Shown in pieces: positions 48,207 to 57,172 of a stretch of DNA of 64,000 nucleotides. Source of the stretch: Rhizobium pisi (GTDB taxonomy: Bacteria; Pseudomonadota; Alphaproteobacteria; Rhizobiales; Rhizobiaceae); contig NZ_RJJT01000024.1 of the NCBI RefSeq assembly GCF_003938655.1, positions 28,902 to 92,901 on the forward strand. Reading direction: 5' to 3'. The translations under genes were made by a program, and so were the position numbers. Below the pieces are notes generated by a model. It ran no database searches. It worked only from the letters and a program-made list of their open reading frames with translations, and was not told the DNA's origin. Positions within the stretch are counted from its first letter, which is position 1, and each line of letters begins with the position of its first letter.

Positions 48207-48251
48207 CGCGACGGAGTTCAAGGCCACTGACGATATCGTCGCCACAAACAA

Positions 48252-48281
48252 AAATCCGGCCGCGTGACCGCGGCCGGATTT
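48252..48281 (-). terminator. Strong intrinsic terminator of rne
   Basis: A perfect 13-bp GC-rich stem (48252-48264 with 48269-48281) closes on a four-base loop. On the minus strand it is followed by TTTGTTTG. It lies about 27 bases after the rne stop and separates rne from vapBC. Confidence 0.85.
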
Positions 48282-48307
48282 CAGTGTTTACGTCCGAAAA
48301 TTAGCGT

Positions 48308-51178
48308 TCAGAAGAAGCCACGGCGCTGCCACCAGCCGGCTTTCTTCGGCTTGCCGTCGTCGCTTTCGGCATTCTCGGCGCGGGTGGATTTCACCGTCGG
48401 CTCGGAGGACGAGATATTCGATTCGCGGTTGGCGCGAACCGGCTTTGCCTCTTCCTGGACGGGCGTTTCGAGATCGGCAGAAGCTTCGACCACTTCCGGC
48501 TCGGCTTCTACGACGGGCGCCGTTTCCGCTACCGGTTCTTCGACCGGCGATGCCGCAGGTTTGCGGCGGCCGCGGCCACGGGCTGGCTTCACATCCTCGG
48601 TGATGACGGCAGCACCTTCGACAGCGGCCGCTGCGGCCTGGCCTTCGCCCGCCTGTTCGGCGATCGTCTCGACGATTTCGGCTTCGGCGGGAGCGACCTC
48701 ATCCGAAGTATTGTCGCCTTCGTCCTCGTCGCTGCCGTTGCTTTCGCCGGCTTCACCGGCCGTCAGTTCGGAGCCGTCCTCGGCGCGATTGCGGCGACCG
48801 CCGCGCTTGCCGCGACGGCGGCGCTTGCGGCGCTGCGATTCCTCGCTTTCGGCACGGGCTTCAGGCGTGACGGCAGCGTTTTCATCGCCTTCGCTGCCTT
48901 CGTCCTCGCCGTCCTCTTCTTCGTCGCCGGCTTCGCCTGCAGCGGATGCCTGCTGCTCGGCATTGCCGTTGCGGCCGCGACGGCGCCTGCGGCGCTTGCG
49001 CTTGCGGTTGCCGTCAGCTTCGCTTTCCGAGCGCACTGTTACGGCGCGTTCGGCAGCGGCGGGCTTTTCCTCGAGTTCCTCGTCTTCGTCCTCATCCGCC
49101 TCGATGACGATATCGTCGTCATCATCCTCGGGAATGGCTGCGAAGTTGAAGAGGCTTTCGATCTTGACCGGATTTTCGACCGCCTCGCCACGATCGATCG
49201 CGAAATGCTGCGCGCCGACCGAGCCGTCCGCATCGATGATGATCGCAACACCGAAGCGGGCTTCGTAATCGACGATCGTCTGGCGCTTGTGGTTCAACAG
49301 GTAGAGCGCGATATCAGGCGTCGTGCGCACGGTGATGTTGTGCGTCGTGTTCTTGAGCAGATATTCCTCGATGCCGCGCAGTACATGCAAGGCGACGGAG
49401 GACTGCGAACGGACGTGGCCGGTGCCGCCGCAATGCGAGCAGACCTGAGTCGTCGATTCCAGGACGGAAGCGCGAATGCGCTGGCGCGACATTTCGAGCA
49501 GGCCGAAATGCGAGATCCGGCCGACCTGGATGCGGGCGCGGTCGTTCTTCAGGCATTCCTTCAGCTTCTTCTCGACGGCGCGGTTGTTGCGCTTCTCTTC
49601 CATGTCGATGAAGTCGATGACGATCAGGCCGGCGAGGTCGCGCAGGCGAAGCTGGCGGGCGATTTCTTCCGCGGCTTCGAGGTTCGTCTGGAGGGCAGTG
49701 TCCTCGATCGAGTGTTCTCGCGTCGAGCGACCGGAGTTGACGTCGATCGAAACCAACGCTTCCGTCTGGTTCATGATCAGGTAGCCGCCGGAACGCAGCG
49801 TCACCTGCGGCTGCAGCATCCGGTCGAGCTGGGCTTCGATGCCGGAGCGCGAGAAGATCGGGTGGATGTCGCGATAGGGCTGAACCACCTTGGCATGGCT
49901 CGGCATCAGCATCTTCATGAAGTCTTTCGCTTCACGATAGCCTTCCTCGCCGGCAACGATGATCTCGCCGATATCCTTGTTATAGAGATCGCGGATCGAG
50001 CGCTTGATCAGCGAGCCTTCCTCATAAACGAGGCAGGGAGCGGTGGAGGCGAGCGTCAGCGTGCGCACGTTCTCCCACAGACGCATCAGATATTCGAAGT
50101 CGCGCTTTACCTCGACCTTGGTACGGTTGGCACCGGCCGTGCGCAGGATGACGCCCATGCCCTGCGGCACTTCGAGCATGCGGGCGATTTCCTTCAGCCG
50201 CTTGCGGTCCTGCGGATTGGTGATCTTGCGGGAAATGCCGCCGCCACGCGCCGTATTCGGCATCAGAACCGAGTAGCGGCCTGCGAGCGAGAGATAGGTG
50301 GTGAGCGCCGCACCCTTGTTGCCACGTTCTTCCTTGGCGACCTGCACGAGCAGGATCTGGCGACGCTTGATGACTTCCTGGATGCGGTACTGCTTGCGCG
50401 GTTTGCGCTGCACGCGGTCCGGCACTTCTTCCATCGCGTCTTCGGCGCCGACGGATTCGATGACTTCCTCTTCACCGTGATCGTCATCATCGTCGTCATC
50501 GTCATGGCGACGCTTGTTGGTGTCGATATCCTCAGAGATCGTGTCGGTTTCAACCATCGCAGCCATCGTGCCGCCGGTCGAACCGTCATCCTCGTTGTCT
50601 ACGTTTGAAGCGCCTTCGGCTTCGACATCCGTCGGAACGGCGTCCTCGGTCGGAGTCGTTTCGGCGACCTTCTTGCGGCTGCGGCGCGGCCTTGCCTTCT
50701 TGGCCGGCGCTTCCTCGGCAGATGCCGGGGCCTCGGTCGTTCCCGCAACTTCTTCAGTCGCCGCCGCGTCTGCTACGGCAACCGGTTCGGGCGCTTCGGC
50801 CGGAACGATGCCGACATCCGGCTGATCCTGGGTCGAAAGATCGACCATCGGCGCGGTTTCGACGTGTTCGACGTCCTCGTCGCGGCGATGCTCCTCGGCC
50901 TCGGCCCTAAGCAGCGCCTGACGGTCGGCGAGCGGTATCTGGTAATAGTCGGGATGGATTTCGGCAAAGGCCAGGAAGCCGTGCCGGTTGCCGCCGTAAT
51001 CGACGAAAGCGGCCTGCAGCGAGGGCTCGACCCTCGTTACTTTTGCAAGATAGATGTTGCCGCGGATCTGCTTCTTGTGCTGCGACTCGAAGTCAAATTC
51101 TTCTATGCGGTTCCCGCGAACGACAACGACGCGCGTCTCTTCCTCGTGAGACGCATCGATAAGCATTTTGTCTGCCAT
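48308..51178 (-). CDS. rne: Ribonuclease E
   Basis: The 956-residue endoribonuclease is the core of RNA degradation and 9S-type rRNA processing. The S1 domain starts near residue 36 and is interrupted at about 95-258 by a long acidic/Ala-rich insert that includes eight consecutive Asp. It resumes at RKQYRIQEVIKRRQILLVQV. The catalytic DNase I-like domain has VSIDVNSGRSTREHSIEDTA and VIDFIDMEEKRN. The zinc-link is CSHCGGTGHVRS. The C-terminal 300 residues are a disordered Arg- and Glu-rich scaffold with clusters such as RKRKRRRRRRGRNG. The ATG at 51178 has GAGGAG upstream. Confidence 0.95.
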   Translation of the reverse strand: MADKMLIDASHEEETRVVVVRGNRIEEFDFESQHKKQIRGNIYLAKVTRVEPSLQAAFVDYGGNRHGFLAFAEIHPDYYQIPLADRQALLRAEAEEHRRDEDVEHVETAPMVDLSTQDQPDVGIVPAEAPEPVAVADAAATEEVAGTTEAPASAEEAPAKKARPRRSRKKVAETTPTEDAVPTDVEAEGASNVDNEDDGSTGGTMAAMVETDTISEDIDTNKRRHDDDDDDDDHGEEEVIESVGAEDAMEEVPDRVQRKPRKQYRIQEVIKRRQILLVQVAKEERGNKGAALTTYLSLAGRYSVLMPNTARGGGISRKITNPQDRKRLKEIARMLEVPQGMGVILRTAGANRTKVEVKRDFEYLMRLWENVRTLTLASTAPCLVYEEGSLIKRSIRDLYNKDIGEIIVAGEEGYREAKDFMKMLMPSHAKVVQPYRDIHPIFSRSGIEAQLDRMLQPQVTLRSGGYLIMNQTEALVSIDVNSGRSTREHSIEDTALQTNLEAAEEIARQLRLRDLAGLIVIDFIDMEEKRNNRAVEKKLKECLKNDRARIQVGRISHFGLLEMSRQRIRASVLESTTQVCSHCGGTGHVRSQSSVALHVLRGIEEYLLKNTTHNITVRTTPDIALYLLNHKRQTIVDYEARFGVAIIIDADGSVGAQHFAIDRGEAVENPVKIESLFNFAAIPEDDDDDIVIEADEDEDEELEEKPAAAERAVTVRSESEADGNRKRKRRRRRRGRNGNAEQQASAAGEAGDEEEDGEDEGSEGDENAAVTPEARAESEESQRRKRRRRGKRGGRRNRAEDGSELTAGEAGESNGSDEDEGDNTSDEVAPAEAEIVETIAEQAGEGQAAAAAVEGAAVITEDVKPARGRGRRKPAASPVEEPVAETAPVVEAEPEVVEASADLETPVQEEAKPVRANRESNISSSEPTVKSTRAENAESDDGKPKKAGWWQRRGFF

Positions 51179-51669
51179 GTAAGCTGAGCTCCTCGGCGAG
51201 GCCGCGAGAGCGCATTCCCGACTGCTGTTGAAACAGAAAGAATGCGGTCCACCGTGGCCGCGCCGGATAATGAAAGTCGCGCCTGGCGCGAAGAGGAGAG
51301 CAGCAGCCAGACCGCAGCCGGAACCGTTTCGGTCCGGGGCCTGTACACTTCAGATAAAACCTGCTGCGAAACCATCAACAACCAAGCGTGATCGACAAAT
51401 ACGAAGACCCGTTTCGGGTCCGATGAGTTTGCTCCCTGAGAGCGCGGTGGCTGATCCACCAATGAAGTTCCGACAAAAGCCGGAAAATCAGGATCCAGTA
51501 CTCGGGTTGAAGCGCATGAGACGGCGGACGATGACCGATGTGGCGCCAGGTCCTGATCTGGCTGGCAGCCTTGCGGCGACTCTATCCCGTCAGCACTTCT
51601 ACCCTAAAATTCGTTGTATGTTTTCTCTGTCACAATAGCAAGGGAAAAGCCAAATGTGCCATAATATTG
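51179..51669. other. Divergent regulatory region between rne and the amidase gene
   Basis: This 491-base stretch holds the presumed long 5' untranslated region of rne (minus strand) and the promoter of the amidase gene (plus strand). RNase E autoregulates through its 5' leader in enterobacteria; whether this applies here is unknown. I see no protein gene or clear hairpin terminator in it. Confidence 0.5.
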
Positions 51670-53061
51670 ATGGATTTCGAAACGCATAGAAGCTGGGGAT
51701 CAAGCGACTGCGATTCGGAAGGCGGCAAAGGTGTTTCGCTCCAGGGCGTCCGCTTCTGCCATGGTGGGTCCATCGCGATATACATAGGATGTGGCGGTTT
51801 ATTGTTTAAGAGGGCTCGGATCGCGGCGAAATCCGCAACGCGGCGATCGACATTCGCAAGGCGAGTTGTGACAGCGGCTCTCGTCGCCGTTTGTCTCCTG
51901 CCTGTGGTTGCAGGTTCCGCCGAGACCAGGGATCCGCTGCTTGCCTATGGCGCGCGCATTATCGGCGATGACGCCAGAACGCGCATCGTCATCGATTTCG
52001 ACCGGGAGCCGCGTTTCTCCGTCCATTACATCGCCAATCCGGAACGCATCGTTGTCGATCTGCCGGCGACTGCCTTTGGGTTCCCGGCGAAGGATCTGGC
52101 TGCCCGCGGCCTCTTCAAGGACATCCGCTACGGCAAGATGGACGAGGAGAGCGCCCGCATCGTGCTGACGACGGCAAGGCCGGTGAAGCTGGCGCTTGCC
52201 AAGGTACAGCCCGATGAGGCGGGCAAAGGCCATCGCCTCGTGCTCGAGGCCGAGATGATCGACAAGCAGGCCTTTGCCGAATTGGTCAAGACGCAATCCT
52301 GGAAGGATCAGGCCGAGGCGGCTCAGACGACGAGCGCCATTCCGGCGCCGGAAAAGACCGCTCCCGGCGATTTTGTCATCGCCGTCGACGCCGGTCACGG
52401 CGGCATCGATACCGGCGCGGTCGGCGTCGACACCAAGACTGAGGAAAAGCAGGTGACGCTCGCCTTCGCCAAGGCTTTGACCGACCGGCTGAACAAGGAG
52501 CCGGGTATCAAGGCTTTCCTGACGCGCGAGGATGACGAGTTCCTGTCGCTGTCGCAGCGCGTACTGATTGCCCGCCAGAACCATGCCGGCCTGTTTATTT
52601 CATTGCACGCCGATACGCTGAAGCAGAAGGATATCCGCGGCTCGACCGTCTATACGATCTCTGACAAGGCCTCCGACAAACTGGCCGCCGACCTTGCCGA
52701 ACGTGAAAACCTCTCCGACCAGATCGCCGGCAAGGAGACGGTCACCGAGCCGCCCGAGGTCGCCGATATCCTGCTCGACCTGACGCGGCGTGAGACGCAG
52801 GCCTTTTCAATTTCGCTCGCCGAGAGCGTGCTGAATTCCTTCAGGGATCAGGTCGGCACGATCAACAATCCGCACCGCCATGCCGGCTTCCGCGTGCTGC
52901 AGGCCCCTGATGTGCCGTCGATTCTTCTCGAACTCGGCTTCCTCTCGAATGCCGATGATGAGAAACTGCTGCTGGACGAGACCTGGCGCGGCAAGATCGC
53001 CGATCTCCTGACCGACGCCGTGAAGCGATACCGTTCCGGCGTCATGGCGAATGGCGGCTGA
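51670..53061 (+). CDS. amiC: N-acetylmuramoyl-L-alanine amidase (AmiC type)
   Basis: A periplasmic zinc amidase that cuts the stem peptide from MurNAc during cell separation. An AMIN domain (GARIIGDDARTRIVIDFDRE onward) is followed by Amidase_3 with VIAVDAGHGGIDTGAVG, SLHADT and PSILLELGFLSN carrying the zinc and catalytic residues. The start is uncertain. The ATG at 51670 gives 463 residues but has no clear ribosome-binding site and leaves a long leader. The signal sequence itself, with twin Arg pairs (TRRSTFARRVV, then ALVAVCLLPVVAGSA), would fit a TTG start at 51802 giving about 419 residues. Confidence 0.88.
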   Translation: MDFETHRSWGSSDCDSEGGKGVSLQGVRFCHGGSIAIYIGCGGLLFKRARIAAKSATRRSTFARRVVTAALVAVCLLPVVAGSAETRDPLLAYGARIIGDDARTRIVIDFDREPRFSVHYIANPERIVVDLPATAFGFPAKDLAARGLFKDIRYGKMDEESARIVLTTARPVKLALAKVQPDEAGKGHRLVLEAEMIDKQAFAELVKTQSWKDQAEAAQTTSAIPAPEKTAPGDFVIAVDAGHGGIDTGAVGVDTKTEEKQVTLAFAKALTDRLNKEPGIKAFLTREDDEFLSLSQRVLIARQNHAGLFISLHADTLKQKDIRGSTVYTISDKASDKLAADLAERENLSDQIAGKETVTEPPEVADILLDLTRRETQAFSISLAESVLNSFRDQVGTINNPHRHAGFRVLQAPDVPSILLELGFLSNADDEKLLLDETWRGKIADLLTDAVKRYRSGVMANGG

Positions 53062-53422
53062 TGCCTGCCGCCCGGAATTCCGAGCGGCTTTGGGACGGCG
53101 GTTACCTGAAAAACAAACACTTAGGCGCGTCGCATGAATCAAGTCCTGAGCAAGGTGCTTCAGTTTGGCGGCGTCAAGGGGCGTTGCTTGTATGTGACAC
53201 TGCTGATGAAACGCTGATATAGCGGTGAATGCGGCGGGGAGGGCCCTATTTTCCTCACATTCGCGCCGTTACTCCGGCTTATGTTTCATAGCCTGAGGCG
53301 CGGAAACGGCTTGTGGCGGTAGCGCTCATGGAGTAAGCCGCGCGCAACGTGCAAATTGCCTTGATCTATGCAATCGTTGCGTCCGCGCCGATTGAAGATC
53401 GAAGAGACCGGTAGCTGAAAAT
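53062..53422. other. 361-base intergenic region before mrcA
   Basis: This should contain the mrcA promoter, but I do not see a strong -35/-10 pair. A 27-codon frame at 53134-53217 has only a weak ribosome-binding site and no recognisable features, so it is not called. No hairpin of note. Confidence 0.4.
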
Positions 53423-55882
53423 ATGGTTAGACTTCTTGGATATTTCTTCGGAATGGCCTGCGTCCTGTTTCTGGTCGCGGCGGCGGGTATTGCCATCTAT
53501 CTCGCCAATGTTGCGAAGGATCTTCCTGACTATGCCGTTCTGAATAGCTACGCGCCGCCGGTGACGACCCGCGTCCACGCTGGCAACGGTGCGCTGATGG
53601 CCGAATATGCCAAGGAAAAGCGCCTCTTCCTGCCGATCCAGGCCATTCCCGACCGCGTGAAGGCTGCTTTCCTTTCGGCCGAAGACAAGAATTTCTACAA
53701 TCATCCGGGCGTCGATCTCACAGGTCTGGGCCGCGCCATCCTCGTCAACCTGCAGAATTTCGGCTCCGGCCGCCGCCCGGTCGGCGCCTCCACCATCACC
53801 CAGCAGGTAGCCAAGAACTTCCTTCTGAGCTCGGACCAGACGATCGACCGTAAGATCAAGGAAGCGATCCTCTCCTTCCGTATCGAGCAGGCCTACAGCA
53901 AGGACAAGATCCTCGAACTCTACCTGAACGAGATTTTCTTCGGCCTGAATTCCTACGGCATCGCCGGCGCGGCACTCACCTATTTCAACAAATCGGTTAC
54001 CGAGCTGACCGTCGCCGAGGCTGCCTATCTCGCATCGCTGCCGAAAGGCCCGGCCAATTATCATCCTTTCCGCCATCCCGAGGCCGCGCTCGAGCGCCGC
54101 AACTGGGTGATCGACCGTATGGTCGAGAACGGCTATGTCAGCCAGAGCGATGGGGACGAAGCCAAGAAGCAGCCGCTCGGCGTCACCGCCCGCACCACCG
54201 GTCCCTCGCTCTTCGCCTCGGATTATTTCGCCGAAGCCGTGCGCCGCCAGCTGATCGACCAATATGGCGAGAAGGTCCTCTACGAGGGCGGCCTTTCGGT
54301 GCGCACCTCGCTCGATCCGCAGCTGCAGCTCGCCGCCCGCAAGGCGCTGCAGGATGGTCTCGTGACCTATGACGAGCGCCGCGGTTTCCACGGCCCGGTC
54401 AAGCAGATCGATGCAAGCGGCGATTGGGGCAAGGCGCTTGCCGATATTCCCGCTCTGTCCGACGTGCCGGAATGGCGGCTCGCCGTCGTGCTCGCCGTCT
54501 CAGACAGCAACGTCGACATCGGCCTGCAGCCGGCCAAGGATGGCAGCGGCAAGGTCGCGGCCGATCGCCAGAGCGGCACGATCGATGCCAAGAACATGCA
54601 GTGGGCCTTCCGTTCGGCCGACGGCGCCCGCAAGACCGCGAAATCGCCGGTCGGCGTCGTGGCCCCTGGCGACGTCATCTATGTCGCAAAGCTCGGCGAC
54701 GACGCGTCGACCTCCTACCGCCTGCAGCAGCCGCCGAAGGTGCAGGGTGGCCTGGTCGCCATGGACCCGAAGACCGGCCGTGTGCTCGCCATGGTCGGCG
54801 GCTTTTCCTATTCCCAGTCGGAGTTCAACCGCGCCACCCAGGCGATGCGCCAGCCGGGCTCCTCGTTCAAGCCCTTCGTCTACGCGGCGGCGATGGACAA
54901 TGGTTATACGCCGGCCTCCGTCATCATGGATGCGCCGATCGAGATCGTCTCGGGCGGCCAGGTCTGGAAGCCGGAAAACTACGGCGGCGAAGTCGGCGGG
55001 CCCTCGACGCTGCGCTCGGGCATCGAGCATTCGCGCAACCTGATGACGGTGCGCCTCGCCAACGATCTCGGCATGAACATCGTCGCCGAATATGCCGAGC
55101 GCTTCGGCATCTATGATCACATGCTGCCGGTTCTCTCCATGTCGCTCGGCGCCGGTGATACGACGGTGCTGCGCATGGTTTCGGCCTATTCGGTCATCGC
55201 CAACGGCGGCAAGCAGATCAAGCCGACACTGATCGACCGCATCCAGGACCGCTACGGCAAGACGATCTTCAAGCATGAGGAGCGTCTCTGCGAGGGCTGC
55301 AATGCTGGTGACTGGCAGAATCAGGAAGAGCCGAACGTCGTCGACAATCGCGAAACCGTTCTCGATCCGATGACCGCCTATCAGATCACCTCGATGATGC
55401 AGGGCGTCATCCAGCGCGGCACCGCCGCCGGCAAGGTCGATCTCGGCGGCCGTGACGTCGCCGGCAAGACCGGCACCACCAATGACGAGAAGGATGCCTG
55501 GTTCGTCGGCTTCACGCCGGATCTGGTCGCGGGCCTCTATATGGGCTTCGATACGCCGGCCCCGCTCGGCCGCGGCGGCACCGGCGGTGTTCTCTCCGCT
55601 CCGATCTTCAACGAATTCATGCAGGCCGCCGTCAAGGATATGCCGGAATCGAAATTCGTCATCCCGCCCGGCATGAACCTGATCCCGATCGACCGCAAGA
55701 CTGGCATGGCCGCCGCGGACGGCGATCCGAACACCATTGTCGAGGCTTTCAAGCCCGGCACGGGCCCGGCCGACAGCTTCTCCGTCATCGGCATGGACAG
55801 CACCATGGCGCCGGAGGAGATCCTGAAGACCTCGCCGCAGGCCAACCAGGCCGTCCAGACCGGCACCCCGGGCCTCTTCTGA
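53423..55882 (+). CDS. mrcA: Penicillin-binding protein 1A
   Basis: This 819-residue bifunctional class A PBP polymerises and cross-links peptidoglycan. It has one N-terminal membrane anchor (LLGYFFGMACVLFLVAAAGI). The glycosyltransferase domain has AAFLSAEDKNFYNHPGVD and GASTITQQVAKNFLL. The transpeptidase domain has the nucleophile motif in PGSSFKPFVYAAAMD (SxxK) and KTGTTNDEKDAWFVGF (KTG). An OB-like insert lies between the domains. Motifs and length match PBP1A. It follows the amidase gene and precedes prfB; the three are in the same direction. Confidence 0.95.
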   Translation: MVRLLGYFFGMACVLFLVAAAGIAIYLANVAKDLPDYAVLNSYAPPVTTRVHAGNGALMAEYAKEKRLFLPIQAIPDRVKAAFLSAEDKNFYNHPGVDLTGLGRAILVNLQNFGSGRRPVGASTITQQVAKNFLLSSDQTIDRKIKEAILSFRIEQAYSKDKILELYLNEIFFGLNSYGIAGAALTYFNKSVTELTVAEAAYLASLPKGPANYHPFRHPEAALERRNWVIDRMVENGYVSQSDGDEAKKQPLGVTARTTGPSLFASDYFAEAVRRQLIDQYGEKVLYEGGLSVRTSLDPQLQLAARKALQDGLVTYDERRGFHGPVKQIDASGDWGKALADIPALSDVPEWRLAVVLAVSDSNVDIGLQPAKDGSGKVAADRQSGTIDAKNMQWAFRSADGARKTAKSPVGVVAPGDVIYVAKLGDDASTSYRLQQPPKVQGGLVAMDPKTGRVLAMVGGFSYSQSEFNRATQAMRQPGSSFKPFVYAAAMDNGYTPASVIMDAPIEIVSGGQVWKPENYGGEVGGPSTLRSGIEHSRNLMTVRLANDLGMNIVAEYAERFGIYDHMLPVLSMSLGAGDTTVLRMVSAYSVIANGGKQIKPTLIDRIQDRYGKTIFKHEERLCEGCNAGDWQNQEEPNVVDNRETVLDPMTAYQITSMMQGVIQRGTAAGKVDLGGRDVAGKTGTTNDEKDAWFVGFTPDLVAGLYMGFDTPAPLGRGGTGGVLSAPIFNEFMQAAVKDMPESKFVIPPGMNLIPIDRKTGMAAADGDPNTIVEAFKPGTGPADSFSVIGMDSTMAPEEILKTSPQANQAVQTGTPGLF

Positions 55883-55900
55883 GCATTGCCCTAATTTTCG

Positions 55901-55944
55901 GACGCGCGCCGCGGCTCTTTACTTCAGCGGCGGGCGTCTCTATG
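55901..55944 (+). terminator. Putative terminator hairpin after mrcA
   Basis: 55901-55912 pairs with 55927-55938 with one mismatch in 12, around a 14-base loop. The following TCTAT is a weak T-tract, so this could also be only a structured leader of prfB. Confidence 0.45.
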
Positions 55945-55985
55945 TCACCAGCACTTGAAGAAGACCGTTACAGAGAAGCGGGAAA

Positions 55986-57117
55986 ATGCGAGCGGAAATC
56001 GAAAACGTGGTCGATGAAACCAAGCAGGCTATCACCCTGCTGAGGAGGCATCTTTGACTGGGACCAGGCGATAAGACGACTGGACTGGTTGAACAATAAG
56101 GCAGAGGATCCGAACCTCTGGAACGACGCCGCCGAGGCGCAGAAGCTGATGCGCGAGCGCCAGCAGCTCGATGACGGCATCAGCGGCGTCAAGCAGCTCG
56201 AACAGCAGCTGAACGACAATATAGAGCTGATCGAGCTCGGCGAGGAAGAGGGCGACGATGGCGTCGTCAAGGAAGCCGAGGATACGCTGAAGGCCCTGAA
56301 GGCCGAGGCCGCGCGCCGCCAGGTGGAGGCGATGCTCTCCGGCGAGGCCGACGGCAACGACACCTATCTCGAAGTCCATTCCGGCGCCGGCGGCACCGAA
56401 AGCCAGGATTGGGCGAACATGCTTCTGCGCATGTACACCCGCTGGGCCGAGCGTCAGCGTTTCAAGGTCGAGCTTCTCGAAGTCCACGACGGCGAAGAAG
56501 CGGGCATCAAATCCGCGACCCTGCTCGTCAAGGGCCACAACGCCTATGGCTGGCTGAAGACGGAATCGGGCGTGCACCGGCTGGTGCGAATCTCGCCCTA
56601 CGACAGCAATGCGCGTCGCCACACCTCCTTCTCGTCGATCTGGGTCTATCCGGTCGTCGACGACTCGATCCAGATCGAGATCAATGAGAGTGACTGCCGC
56701 ATCGATACCTACCGCTCGTCGGGCGCCGGTGGCCAGCACGTCAACACGACAGACTCGGCCGTGCGCATCACGCATATCCCGACCGGCATCGTCGTGCAGT
56801 GCCAGCAGGAGCGTTCCCAGCACAAGAACCGCGCCAAGGCCTGGGACATGCTGCGCGCCCGGATGTACGAAGCGGAGCTGAAGAAGCGTGAGGACGCCGC
56901 CAATGCCGAAGCCGCGTCGAAGACGGATATCGGCTGGGGCCACCAGATCCGTTCCTACGTGCTGCAGCCCTACCAGCTGGTCAAGGACTTGCGCACCGGG
57001 GTTGCCAGCACCGCGCCGGACGATGTGCTCGATGGCGAGCTGAACGAGTTCATGGAAGCCGCGCTTGCCCACCGAATCAGCGGCGCCGCCGATGCGGTCG
57101 TCGATGATGTCGACTGA
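55986..57117 (+). CDS. prfB: Peptide chain release factor 2, with programmed +1 frameshift
   Basis: RF2 ends translation at UGA and UAA. Frame 0 runs from the ATG at 55986 to CTT TGA (56052-56057). A Shine-Dalgarno-like AGGAGG lies three bases before that CTT. Slipping one base past T56055 gives GAC TGG GAC CAG and leads into the main frame, which ends at 57117; the product is 376 residues. UGA is RF2's own stop signal, so low RF2 favours the shift, an established autoregulatory circuit. Later motifs are GGQ in SGAGGQHVNTTDSAVR and the stop-recognition tripeptide, here SPY (VRISPYDSNARRHTSF) in place of SPF. Confidence 0.96.
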
Positions 57118-57140
57118 CGGGTAAAAGCAGGATCGAGACA

Positions 57141-57169
57141 AAAAGGCCCCGGCGACGGGGCTTTTCATT
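57141..57169 (+). terminator. Intrinsic terminator after prfB
   Basis: GCCCC (57146-57150) pairs with GGGGC (57157-57161), extended by AAAA/TTTT on the flanks, and is followed by TTTTCATTT. It sits 24 bases after the prfB stop and just before the convergent hydrolase gene. Confidence 0.75.
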
Positions 57170-57172
57170 TGC

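Noticed and set aside
53134..53217. 27-codon frame upstream of mrcA
   Set aside because: Weak ribosome-binding site and no hydrophobic or other recognisable pattern, unlike the peptide at 23415.
55986..56057. Apparent frameshift mutation or pseudogene at the start of prfB
   Set aside because: The in-frame TGA lies in a canonical RF2 slip site, so this is programmed recoding, not damage.
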